A stretch of 10,824 bases of DNA from Diplocarpon mali (GCA_024741835.1 JAENRP010000677.1:1-10824); one strand, 5' to 3'. Numbered from the stretch's first letter, positions 1-8,740 are shown. Numbers and translations are program-made. Notes: generated from the letters alone by a model not told the origin.

Positions 1-70
1 GTATAGCTATATAGAATGACCTTAGGAATAAGGGCAGCTTGCCTACTGCATAGGAATCTGCGTACTAATA
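1..70 (-). repeat. Left (3') LTR of the inner element, inner end only
   Basis: These 70 bases align end to end with 7760-7829. There are five differences (positions 15, 22, 29, 50 and 69), all transitions; three are CA/TA differences typical of RIP. The minus-strand terminus reads TATTAGTACGC against TGTTAGTACGC in the right copy, so the canonical TG end was lost here by a CA-to-TA change seen on the plus strand. The rest of the LTR is outside the window. Confidence 0.88.
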
Positions 71-79
71 CTAGTAGTA

Positions 80-88
80 CTCTCTTTT
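80..88 (-). other. Weak candidate polypurine tract
   Basis: The minus strand reads AAAAGAGAG about ten bases before the 3' LTR start (TATTAGTACGC). Plus-strand DNA synthesis in LTR elements starts at such a tract. It is short, not directly adjacent to the LTR, and in an A/G-biased neighbourhood, so it may be chance. Confidence 0.25.
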
Positions 89-384
89 AAAAAGACCTTT
101 TTAACTTATATAAGGAAGTACGTAGAATAGGTATATAAAGGAGGCAGATTGATAGCAAATAATCAAATGGTAATAAAGAATAAAATAGCAAATATAAATA
201 GCTTAATAGTAAAGGCAGGTATAATAGGTAGTAAGAATAGTATATAGAAAGTAGAATAGTAAAAATAAAGGCAAATAGTAAAGAGGGAAAGGAAAAGGTA
301 TTTAAGTAATAGAAGTAATCTAAAGTCTTTATTTAAGCCTTATAGTAGTGCGATTATAGTCTAGTTGCGTTTTAGTAGGTTTAA

Positions 385-403
385 GACTCTTTATTAAAGA
401 GTC
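385..403. repeat. Perfect 8-bp inverted repeat with 3-base loop
   Basis: GACTCTTT (385-392), loop ATT (393-395), AAAGAGTC (396-403). It could fold as a hairpin in either transcript. No U-run typical of a bacterial terminator follows, and that would not be expected in a fungus. Function unknown. Confidence 0.5.
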
Positions 404-661
404 ATTTAGAATTATAATCCACTATAGCTATAAATTATAATAATCTGTAAAAGGGAAAAGAGGGGCCTTTAAGAAGGCATATATATTAAGCTTCCCTCTT
501 CCCTTAATCTCTTAACTCTAACTCCTACTTCTTATAAGTAGGTCGATTTCTCCCTTTTACTTTTAAGTTAATTAACCCTATAGTAGATCTTATCTCATAT
601 TATACTATTAATATTATTATTATTATTAGTAAGTGCTCTAATTATTAGCTGACCCCCTTTA

Positions 662-1833
662 ATATATATATTGCTAACTTAGATAATACTTAAATGCAAT
701 CCTAAGGACCTACCTAAGGCCTTTCAGGTGCTATACGTATATTATACGTATATAATATTAAGAAAGGAGGCTAGTAAGAATAATACTAGCTATATATGCG
801 CGTTTAATACTCTTACTTTTAAGAAGTATAACTACTGTATTGCGCAGTAGGCAAAGTGTATCCTAATAAGTGCCCTTTAATATCCTCTTACCTTAATAAC
901 CTTTAATAGATATCCATTTTAAATACTTATCTAAGCTTAGGATAAGTATATTATCCTTTAGGATACTTAGGTTAATAGTAATATTAAAGCGATCTAAGAG
1001 GCGGCCTAAATCCTATTTAAGGAGACTTAGATACAAATCTCTATAGTCCTAAAGACTTAGGATGCCCTTTAGCTAGCTTAGTTAAATAAAGCTTATACCC
1101 TCTACTATAGTATCGACCTTGCGAATACCTAGTAAGCTATATATACCTTTAAATCTATCTAATATCGATAACTAACTATTTATAAGATCTATTGCGCGCT
1201 ATTTAAAGTAGTAATACTACCCTTAAGCGTTTTAAAACTTAAGGTGCTAAGGTACTCGGCTCCTTTTAGTATATAAAGGGGCTATTTAGCTTAGCTAAGG
1301 GCCGCTCTTAAGCTCCCTTTAATAATATCTGCTATTAAAAAGGCAAAGGTAGATAGGTACCTTTTAAAGGCTCTTTAAAGGGTAGGGATCTGGATCTTAG
1401 TAATTTAAATGAGCTAAATCTAAAGGAGATCGCAGCTGCTTTTACTTAAGTGCAAGCTTAAGAGGAGCGGGCCAATTTAATTGCTATTTTAGGTAGTAAG
1501 GCCTTTAAGACTTAAGAGGCTAGGGATCTATGCCTTAGAAATCCTAGTACTTAAGATAGGTGCTTATTAGAGGTAGAATTATTAGTAGATCATTATCTTT
1601 AGCAATATAATAATTGCTGCTTTGCTATAACTTCCTTCTTAAGTACTACTTAAGTAATAAAAAAAATATAAGTATATATAAGTAAGTAAGAAAAAAGATA
1701 AAAAAAGAAGGTAGTAATAGCAAGTATAGGAATATAATAAGAAAAGATAAAAAAGAAGGTAGTAATAGTAAGTATAGGAATATATCTTATAGTAAAATAA
1801 AAAAATAAAAAATTGCTAATAGCTTATAATTAA
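662..1833 (+). pseudogene. Antisense relic ORF of unknown function inside the inner element
   Basis: This plus-strand relic lies between pol and the 3' LTR, opposite in direction to gag-pol. I do not recognise the family. In frame 2 (662 to about 1150-1200) stops are all TAA/TAG that revert to CAA/CAG, and the text looks protein-like: NPKDLPKAFQVL (codons from about 692), then a Cys-containing stretch KKYNYCIA..AKC (about 827-865), then a Gln/Ala-rich probable helix (KAIQEAAQ if TAA is read as Gln) near 985-1100. In frame 1 (about 1165-1833) a second stretch contains DLDLSNLNELNLKEIAAAF (1390-1446) and EARDLCLRNPST (1516-1551). It ends in Lys-rich repeats at 1693-1784. A frameshift or degraded intron must join the two frames. 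No start codon is certain. It could be an accessory ORF of the element, a captured host gene, or a remnant of another transposon. Confidence 0.5.
1693..1784 (+). repeat. Two-copy tandem repeat, lysine-rich if translated
   Basis: The core GTAGTAATAGCAAGTATAGG (1711) recurs from 1759 with one C-to-T change, each preceded by a GATA plus A-run (copies about 1693-1736 and 1742-1784). The two cores are 48 bases apart, a multiple of three, so the antisense frame reads KKVVIASIGI and then KKVVIVSIGI. The A-runs differ by one base. It is a short in-frame duplication at the C-terminal end of the antisense relic ORF. Confidence 0.75.
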
Positions 1834-1874
1834 AAATATCAAATATTATTAATCTAGGACTTTCTTAGGCCTAA

Positions 1875-2440
1875 TTATGCCTTAATAGGCCTTTATATTT
1901 ATCCCTCCTTTTTAATAATTATCGAATTAGTATCTACTAATTGCTAAAGGGCCTGATTTAGATTAGCTTTTATTATAGCATTAGCGGGGTTGCTAGTACT
2001 ATTGATCTAATGTATCTTTATAAGCTCCTTATTCTTATACGATTATTAAATAGCTATTATATCGATTATCAATTGCTTCTCCTTTATAATGCCTAATTTA
2101 ATAATACACTTATATAAGGAGAGGGAATCTATATATATAATAGTAGAGAGGCAGGGTAGACTTAGCTTAGCTATTACTATATCGATTATTATAGCTATAG
2201 AAACTAGCATATTAATACCTGCTACTATAGTATATAGTTCGGAGGCTAGTATAGCTCTTATCACTCTCTTATACTTCGTTGAGCTATAGTATAGAATATT
2301 GCCTTTTAAAGTAAACTGCGATTCTCCTTCCTCTTTAATAGCTAGTATAATAATATAGCCGATCTGCGAGCTTAAATCCTTATTATTAGCAAAAGATCTA
2401 TCGATAAATGCAAATAGTTTAGCATTCTATAAATTAATAG
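1875..2440 (-). other. RNase H of inner element, catalytic residues largely intact
   Basis: The segment LFAFIDRSF (about 2420-2393) carries the first Asp, RAILASELY (about 2259-2233) the Glu, and YIDSLSLY (about 2130-2107) the second Asp. This matches the RNase H of fungal Copia polyproteins (ASELY and TDS-SLY motifs). The Thr before the second Asp is now Ile, a CA-to-TA change. The longest stop-free run is 2046-2264. Reading continues through stops to SNPANAIIKA (about 1985-1956), which fits the NPAD-x-TK C-terminal motif. It would have removed RNA from the RNA:DNA hybrid. Confidence 0.85.
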
Positions 2441-2599
2441 TAAAGTAGGTTAGGCCTCTTTTAAGGTTATTTCGAATCCAATTGAGTCGCTTATTTAGAT
2501 TCTCTATATCCTAAACTATCGGATCCTAGTATTAAGCTATAGCTAACAAATCAAAGGAAGCTTCTAGCTAGTAGATTATAGCTAAATAAGCTCCCTTTG

Positions 2600-3480
2600 C
2601 TCTTTGCTTTAGGTATTATTACTTATAGTCCTTTTAAGAAGTATCGACTAGTTCTAGCCTTTAGCCTTAGCCCTTTTATTACATATATATTATATCCCCT
2701 TCCTAGGAAATAATATACCTATTAAAAGCTAGTAATTTAATGCTCGATAGGTATTATATTAGCTTTATAAGGAATCCTACCCTTTTAATCTTATCCTCTT
2801 CCTTTTTTAAGAAGTCTGCTTCTTTAAGTATTAAAGTATTATCTATCTATATTCCTATTATATTAAAAAAGGGAGAAGTGCTTAAAGTTAATAATAGATA
2901 GGAGTTATAAGTTAAGTTAACTATACTAAGATTGCTGCGATAGTGCTTATAGTAGGTGCTAAACTAATGATTTCCTAATTTGGGAATACTATAGAGTAGT
3001 AGTACTACTTTAAAGATTGTACCTATAGGAAATAGCTTAGCGATATCTTATAAGGGAAATATAAATATATTATATAATAGCTTTAAAGCTGCCTAGGTAT
3101 ATGCTTATATAATGTCTTATAGGCCGAGAATGCCCTCCTTGCCCTATTTTTTAAAGTATTCCTAGATTAATACTAAAAGTGATATTAAAAGGCATTAGCT
3201 TACTTATTAGATAGTTAGGAATTAAGTAATTATACCTTCCTCCTTTTTATTAATATTATTTTAAGCTTATATAATTAAGTGTGATTTCTTAAATAGGTAA
3301 TCTATCTCCTTCTCTTTTATCTTATTAACTATTTTCAATTTAAAGATCCTCTTGCCTTTTATAGTAAGGTTATTTTTATTTATTAGTATAAATACCCCTT
3401 TATTTATTAGCCTTTGATACTCCTTTAAGTAAGATTGCTAAAAAGGGCGCTTAAAAGTGGTAATCTTGCCTTCTGCTTAT
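2600..3480 (-). other. Reverse transcriptase of inner element (Copia type)
   Basis: The domain begins about LKEYQRLINKGVF (3430-3392). The first catalytic Asp survives in YDIIQAYTQA if TAA/TAG are read as Gln (Asp codon 3114-3116). The paired Asp motif reads IDNTLIL (around 2850-2830): Asp at 2841-2843 remains and the second is Asn (AAT, 2838-2840), a TG-to-TA change from GATGAT. GTIFKVVLLLYSIPKLGNH (about 3032-2976) matches the conserved segment between the two. It would have copied element RNA into DNA inside the particle. Confidence 0.85.
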
Positions 3481-3719
3481 AGCTTCTATAATAGTTCCTA
3501 GTCCCTATTCTCCTTCTCTATTAAGAATACCTCTAATTTGGCTATATATAGCTTATTATTTACTTTAAAGGATATCTATATCTTAGTATTATAATTGTTA
3601 TCGATTCTAGAAAGGCTGGAAATAGACTTAATAAAGGGAACCTCTACTTTTGGCGATTGCTTATAGCTATTAGGTTGCGGCTTAGCTAAGCAAGAGGGCT
3701 CTACTTCTTTATTAATATT

Positions 3720-4800
3720 AGTTGCATTCTATTCCCTTTTAATAGTCGTTCGATCCTTAGGTTTAATTACTTTAGTTTCCTTTAGGCAGTTTTCTTTATT
3801 ATTGATTTTAAATAGGCGTATGCTTATTAACCTAAAGTGCTTTATTCTGCTGCTAATATTAACTATATAAGTTTCATTCTTTAAGCTTAGGAACTTGAAT
3901 AGGCCTATCTATCCTCCTTTCTCTTAATATACTAATACTAGGTCTTTTAGCTTTAAATTATAAATATAAGTAGTTTTAAGGCCATTCCTTATACTTAAAG
4001 CATTATTAACCTTATAAGTAGTATATATCTTTTTAACTTCCTTTATAGCCTTTTTAATTATCGCTACCCTTTGTTTTACTAATAGATTTAATAGATCTAA
4101 TTCAGTTAGCCTTAAATATGCTTTAAAAATAAGTTAGGTAGGAATTATCTTATTAGGCCCTATTATATTATTAATTACTTTAATAACTATTTATAGCCTC
4201 TTATTATCGCTTAATCGGGGGTATTTAGCTATTATTATCTTAAAGGCATATCTTAAAAGGCGATAATACCGTTTGACCTTGCTAATAGAGTAGTATACCT
4301 TTATACGAACTAGTTTAAAGGTTATTCTTATAGATCTTAAAGAGCTTTTAAACTCTGCTAAGTTGAAGTTAATACTATAGTTATATACTATAAAATTAAA
4401 AGGTTTAATATATATATTTAGCTAAGCTAATTTAAGGGCTTAAAATACTACGTCGGCCGAATATACTCTTATTCCCTTTTATAAGAACCTTGCGACTTTA
4501 AATCCTATTGCTTTATTAACTATATAAAGGGCGTTCCTTCTATTAAACTAAGTAATATTGATATATATAGTATAATTAAAGTCGATATTATCTTATAGCT
4601 TCAATCGGAATCTATAAGGAGCGTTGGCGTAGAGTTGATAATATTAGCATATTTCCCTTACTCTTGCTATAATACTAAAGTCGATATTATAACTGGCCTA
4701 ATTCAAGAGGTATTTAAAGCGCTTTATTAAAGGATATCTAAATCTTTTATATAACCTTCGGATCTCTATTTCTATTAAGTGGTATATATTAATTATACCC
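3720..4800 (-). other. Integrase of inner element (zinc-binding, catalytic core, C-terminal part)
   Basis: The N-terminal zinc-binding domain reads RLYKRFRYP, with both His codons now TAT (4749-4751, 4734-4736), then a surviving Cys (TGC, 4647-4649) and a second Cys now TAT (4638-4640). The core follows with D, D and E all replaced: Asn at 4557-4559 (IYINIT), Asn at 4380-4382 (IVYNYSINF) and Lys at 4272-4274 (SISKVKRYY). The sequence around the third residue matches the KVERYH-type integrase of fungal gag-pol polyproteins as I remember it. A basic C-terminal part with IGLFKFLSLKNETY (about 3930-3890) resembles the GPF/Y module. The enzyme would have joined element cDNA to the chromosome. Confidence 0.82.
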
Positions 4801-4979
4801 TTTAAAGTTATTAGAAGTTGCTCTATTATATTGAGTAAGAGCTATAAGTGCTTATGTTTTCTAATAATTAAGTGTTTCTCCTTGCTAATTATAAGCAAAT
4901 TGCGCAGATTATTATATTTAGCTCCTATTTTATTAAGTTATTATAAGTAGATTAAAAACAGTATATCTGCCTTTATAAT

Positions 4980-5200
4980 TAAGAACTCTATAAGGCCTGC
5001 TAGTATTCGAATAGTTATCTTACTAATTGTATTTCGCAAACTTGCCCTAAAGGTAATTTTATACTTTTTAGCACTAAGTGGAATTAAAACTATATCCTAT
5101 ATATTTTATAGGGCTTTAAATTGGTTAATTCCTCTTATATTTTTATTTAAAGCGCCTATATTAATTAGGAATCCTTAAAAGAATTGATCTATCTATTAGG
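4980..5200 (-). other. Retropepsin-like protease segment, active Asp lost
   Basis: The motif LINIGAL (5168-5148) lies where the D-[ST]-G-A active site of LTR-element aspartic proteases is expected, between gag and integrase. The Asp codon is now AAT (5160-5162) and the Thr codon ATA (5157-5159); both are single TG-to-TA or CA-to-TA changes from GAT and ACA. Downstream text (LIPLSAKKYKITF, about 5090-5050) fits the remainder of the fold only loosely. The enzyme would have cut the polyprotein into mature units. Confidence 0.65.
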
Positions 5201-5479
5201 TTATAAATACCTTAGGGTCTATTTGTATCAGTTTATTAACCCTTATTATTAAGAGGTATTTAGCCTTCTGCTTTTTAAGCTAGTTAAGTATAATTCTTAA
5301 GTTATACTCCTTTTTAAAAGCTAGGAATACTATAGTAAAGTTAATATTACTATCTTTAAGGTTGCTAATTGCTTAATCCTCCTCTTCTGAAGACGTTTCC
5401 TATTTATCCTTATTAGTCCTATTGCCCTCTGAATATGCTCCTTTATCTTCTTATAAGAGGTATACCTTATATATTTTAT

Positions 5480-7232
5480 CTATTAACTTATACCCTTTAG
5501 CTTATTAGCTTGCTATATAGTAAGACTTTTAAGTAGCTCTTTCTTCTTTTAAGTGCTTGCTATTATAATAGTCCTTTTTCTAATATATAATATACCTTAT
5601 ATAACTTAGTTTTAATTAAAAGGTTGTTCTTCTTTTATTACCTTAAGCAAACTTTATCTTTCTATTTGAAAAGTACGCTATAGATTGCCCTTACTCTTTA
5701 GTTAAATAATATTAAGGTCTATTAGTAGCCGAACTAAGGTGCTAGGGTCTAGATAGTCTATCTTAAGTAACTACTCTTACGTAAGCTTATAAGCTATCTA
5801 ATAGAGCTAGAAATGTTGCTAATAGCTTAAAAAGTACTATTTAAAATAGCTGATTCTTAGAAACACCTTATATAAGCCTATCTTTAATTAATCGATCGTT
5901 TCTTATACTAGCATATAGGCCTAATTGCAAGTTCTACAGCTCCTTAGTATAGTTTTCGAATTAGGTTAGGATCGGTTTCTCCTTTTAATAGTCTTCTTAT
6001 TAAAATAGGTCAAATATCAGCTGAAACTACCTTCTTAAGAATCTGCTACTTCTCTCTTCAGTCTTATAATTGGCTCGAATAGCCTCTATTAGCTTAGCAA
6101 ACTTAAAGTTCTTATTTTATAAGTACTAATAGTAGTATATTAAGGCCGAGTCTTATAGTATAAATAGAAAGGCTCTATACTATATGCTTTAGTCTATTAA
6201 GGCTCTTTAATATAAATTGGCAAATATATAAAGCTTCTTATTAAGGTGATCTTTCCTACTTAAGTACTAAGTCTCTTTAATATATATCTTATTTAGATTT
6301 ATAAGGGTTTTGGCCTAATCTAAAGTTAAAGGTTCTATAATATACTAGGATAGTTAAGTATCGCTTTAATTAAGGTTTAAAAGCGCTTTTAAACCCTTTC
6401 CTATAGCAAAGGGTAGTAATAATCTATCTCTTAGTTAGATTAGCGGTATTAGTATTAGATTTAAGATCTTTAGGTATTATAAGACTAAGGTTTATCTTAA
6501 TTAAAGTTAATAAGGTATTCTTTTAAGATTATACTATTTGGTTATTTATCTTAAAGTATCTACTTTATATAAGTTGTCTTATAAAGTGTTATTATTATAT
6601 CTAAGGTATCTTTATTAAAGTAAGTCTTAGTGTAGTATCTCCTATTTAGCTATAGTAACCCTTTAAGTAGGTGGCTCGCTTATTTATATAGATTCGGCAA
6701 ATTCTAAAGTAGACCTTGTTCTATATCTTAAAGATTATACTATAATTAAGTTTAGTACTTCTTAGGTCTATAACTCTAGCTGGTCTTTTAGCTACTTATT
6801 TCCTTCTTAATATACTATATTAAAAAGTGCCTAGCTGATTGAAATGCCCTTCCTATGCTAAATGTATACTCTATAGTACTAAAGGTCGTCCTTTAAGCGT
6901 TATCGAATATCCTTATTTAGCGATTTAAAGTCGCTAATTATCTAATCTTAGAACTCCTCTTAAAAGTCTTTAGTAAGGTATAACCCTCTCCTTTTACTAT
7001 CTTATAATATCTTTTAGAAGTTCTTTATATATTAATCTTTTAATCTAAGGGCCTTTTCGCTAAGTTAATCCTCCTAGGGTCTTATATCCCTTTCAAGGTC
7101 CTTTAATATCTAAGGTTGCCTTAAATTAAGCGGTATTAATAGTCTTCCCTTAATCATTTCCTAATATTATTTAAATATTGCTCTACGCCCTAATAGGGTC
7201 TAAAAGAAGTCTAATATAGTTGTATTTTACAT
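5480..7232 (-). other. Gag region of inner gag-pol with C-terminal Cys/His knuckle
   Basis: About 580 codons of helix-rich, charged sequence, for example SDFKSLNKDIR near 6910-6940 and AKLIEAIRANYKTEER near 6055-6100. No enzyme motif is present, and it precedes protease, as gag does. Near the C-terminus, codons 5594-5553 read C-X2-C-X4-C-X4-H if the three TAT codons (5592-5594, 5583-5585, 5568-5570) are taken as former TGT; the His (CAC, 5553-5555) survives. It is followed by a Lys/Glu-rich KEERA. The order Cys-Cys-Cys-His differs from the usual retroviral Cys-Cys-His-Cys knuckle and resembles knuckles I recall from related fungal polyproteins. The role would be binding element RNA in the particle. 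Confidence 0.75.
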
Positions 7233-7512
7233 ATTATTATACTATTATCTAATTATAATTAAGATACCGATTGCACTTCGGTTTTGCCCTAATTATAATA
7301 TATAATAGAATATAGGTAGAAGAGGATAGTATCTACCTTTAAAGTAATAACTCTAGCTCAATTCGCGTACCTTTCGCCTTTTCCCCTTTAATAGTAACTA
7401 ATATTACTTTATACATTTAAGTTAGTATTTAAGGTAAGCTGGAAATACAATTAAGTACTCTTTAAATTAAGAAAGAATTCTTCAATTTAATAACCTTGCT
7501 ATCTATAGTAAA
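7233..7512 (-). other. Leader between primer site and gag
   Basis: About 280 bases between the presumed primer-binding site and the gag ATG. A different minus frame opens with ATG at 7416-7414 and reads MYKVILVTIKGEKAK before meeting a stop after 25 codons. It could be an upstream ORF or chance; I see no family match. The stretch otherwise has no structure I can support. Confidence 0.4.
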
Positions 7513-7522
7513 GGTGCTACCA
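7513..7522 (-). other. Probable primer-binding site for initiator Met tRNA
   Basis: The minus strand reads TGGTAGCACC, nine of ten matches to the primer-binding site of yeast Ty1 (TGGTAGCGCC), which pairs with the 3' end of initiator tRNA-Met. The mismatch is a G-to-A transition. It sits between the 5' LTR and gag, as required. The match to the host's own tRNA is not tested here. Confidence 0.5.
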
Positions 7523-7709
7523 CTAATTAATATAGGTTCTATACTAATAATCGATATTTATATAAATATAGTTAAGTACTTATTATTAAAAAGAATCTAT
7601 TATAATATCTATCTATCTCTATATAACTGAGATAGTACCTTTATACCTTTAAATATCCTCTCTCCTATAGTCCCTCTTAGCTGTATATAAATATCCTTCT
7701 AAGGTCCTC

Positions 7710-7723
7710 CGGCTGAATAGCCG
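7710..7723. repeat. Small GC hairpin in LTR
   Basis: CGGCT (7710-7714), loop GAAT, AGCCG (7719-7723). It is unusual as a GC-rich perfect stem in an AT-rich LTR, just downstream, in element direction, of the TATA-like box, where the transcript 5' end could lie. Confidence 0.45.
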
Positions 7724-7730
7724 TCCGAAA

Positions 7731-7740
7731 TATATATAAA
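7731..7740. promoter_or_regulatory. TATA-like box inside the LTR
   Basis: TATATATAAA on the plus strand; the minus strand reads TTTATATATA, about 90 bases into the LTR from its TG end, a plausible U3 position for transcription of gag-pol. TATA strings are common in RIPed DNA, so this is weak, although adjacent CCGTCCG and ACCCC show the segment is less degraded. Confidence 0.3.
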
Positions 7741-7829
7741 ACCCCTTATATCGCATATAGTATAGCTATATAGGATGACCCTAGGAACAAGGGCAGCTTG
7801 CCTACTGTATAGGAATCTGCGTACTAACA

Positions 7830-7834
7830 AATAT
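7830..7834. repeat. Presumed target-site duplication copy (AATAT)
   Basis: The five bases next to the right LTR belong to the interrupted outer polyprotein frame. Copia integrases usually leave 5-bp duplications. The partner copy should abut the left LTR start, outside the window, so both length and identity are unproven. Confidence 0.35.
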
Positions 7835-8740
7835 CCTATTAGTACTTTTTTAAATCTCCTCTTTACTTATTTTTATTAATAAGCTTTAACTTATTATACT
7901 TTCCTTTAATTGGAATATACTTTAGCTTAAAGTTAGGAGTATAAGTAGAAAGTCCTATTCAATCTAGGATCTTCTTAATATACTACTCTTAGTCTAACTA
8001 GAGTTCTTAAGTAGAATAGTTCCTTATAATACAAATACTAAGGATCTTATAAATTCCCTTTAGATCCTTAGTATTAAAACGTTTCCGAATTATTATAAAG
8101 AACTAATCTAATTAAGTGATTGTTTTTATAATTATAGTAATATTATTAATATATAATAGCAACTTGATTTTACACTTAGTATAAGTAAATAGATAAGGGT
8201 TAGCTAGGCTTTGAATAAATCCTATTTCTATTAAAGTAGAGCTATATAAAAGGTTTTAATTATAAGCTAATTGCTTTAGCCTATAGATACTATAGAGTAT
8301 ATAAAGAGAGTGGCTAACGTATATAGGAATACCGTTAGGTTAGGAAAGAAAAATCCATTCCTTTATAATCGCTTTAGTAAATGTATTTTTAATATCGTAC
8401 TATCTGCATTTAAGGTCCTTAGCAGCTATTATTACTATAAATATACAAAGGGTATTTATATGAACTATTAGCGCGAATGTATTAAAGTAGTCTTTTTTAT
8501 ACTATTAAAAGAAGCCCTTAGCTATAAGCCTTACTTTATAATATTCTAAGGTCCTATCTGCATATATCTTAATTATAAAGACCCACTTTATTAAAATTAG
8601 GTTCATATCCTTTGGTATTAATTCCTTTATCTATATACTATTTGCAATAAGAGAGCTTATCTCCTTTTAGATTACTTTATTCTATACTACTCTATTCTTT
8701 AAGTCGTTAATAGCTTTATTATATATCTTTAAAAAAGAGA
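7830..8740 (-). other. Reverse transcriptase of outer Copia element
   Basis: Landmarks: NSI-stop-IKELIPKDMN (about 8645-8605), then KWVFIIK (about 8590-8570), VRLIAKGF, DYFNTFALIV, YDIKNTF with intact first Asp (8394-8396), YSIYRLKQLA, and the active-site string LYINNI. Canonical YVDD has become YINN (codons 8153-8142), explained by three TG-to-TA changes. ILD-stop-IGLSTYTPNFK follows near the end. It is the closest match in the window to textbook Ty1/Copia reverse transcriptase (RVT_2). Confidence 0.9.

Larger units (their letters stand above)
71..661. other. Non-coding or unrecognised stretch between 3' LTR and antisense ORF
   Basis: I recognise no protein in either strand. The first bases (80-88, minus-strand AAAAGAGAG) are the only purine run close enough to the 3' LTR to be a polypurine tract, and it is weak. 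Bases about 120-330 are strongly A/G biased on the plus strand. A perfect 8-bp hairpin lies at 385-403 (GACTCTTT, loop ATT, AAAGAGTC), and an ATT-rich run at about 607-628. The frame through 140-330 has only RIP-explainable stops but no family signature, so it is not called a gene. Confidence 0.5.
1875..7232 (-). pseudogene. Gag-pol polyprotein of inner Copia element, RIP pseudogene
   Basis: One minus-strand frame of about 1,786 codons runs from an ATG at 7232-7230 to a TAA at 1877-1875 without a detectable frameshift. All domains below fall in this single frame. In-frame TAA and TAG are frequent and nearly all revert to Gln or Trp codons by undoing CA-to-TA or TG-to-TA changes. The start at 7232 is chosen because the gag-like text is continuous from it; the alternative ATG at 7157 would drop 25 codons. 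The product would have been the virus-like-particle protein and the enzymes for reverse transcription and integration. Gag and pol share one frame with no visible shift or stop between them, so expression by processing of one polyprotein is inferred. It is dead: stops throughout and mutated protease, integrase and reverse transcriptase active sites. Confidence 0.9.
1..7829 (-). mobile_element. Inner Ty1/Copia LTR retrotransposon, RIP-inactivated, left LTR truncated by the window
   Basis: The element is bounded by direct copies of one LTR end (1-70 and 7760-7829, aligned without gaps) and holds a gag-pol frame on the minus strand in the order gag, protease, integrase, reverse transcriptase, RNase H. 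Integrase before reverse transcriptase is the Copia order; Gypsy elements have the reverse. The reverse transcriptase and RNase H read as the Copia type found in fungal genomes. It is nested in a second Copia polyprotein, whose coding frame stops at the right LTR edge. An unusual 1.8 kb separates the end of pol from the 3' LTR and contains an antisense reading frame. Stops and catalytic substitutions make it non-autonomous. The outer part of the left LTR lies before the window. Confidence 0.9.
7524..7829 (-). repeat. Right (5') LTR of inner element
   Basis: The outer end at 7829 is firm: minus strand TGTTAGTACGC, where the outer Copia coding frame stops. The last 70 bases match 1-70. The inner boundary near 7524 is inferred from the primer site one base away, giving about 306 bases; another possible boundary is the TG at 7629 (TGAGATAGTACC), giving about 200. 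The other LTR's start is outside the window, so this cannot be settled here. A 5-bp GC hairpin (7710-7723, CGGCT-GAAT-AGCCG) stands out in this AT-rich block. Confidence 0.7.

Noticed and set aside
380..440. TAAAGAGTCATTT followed by ATAATCC resembles units of the array at 10261-10782
   Set aside because: Only short words match and the spacing differs; chance in low-complexity DNA is likely.
731..753. ATACGTAT repeated twice as an operator or origin-like palindrome
   Set aside because: It is imperfect, short and in TA-rich sequence; nothing around it supports a site.
2089..2289. Stop-free plus-strand run of 66 codons
   Set aside because: It is the reverse complement of the RNase H domain, whose ASELY and DS-SLY motifs lie on the minus strand.
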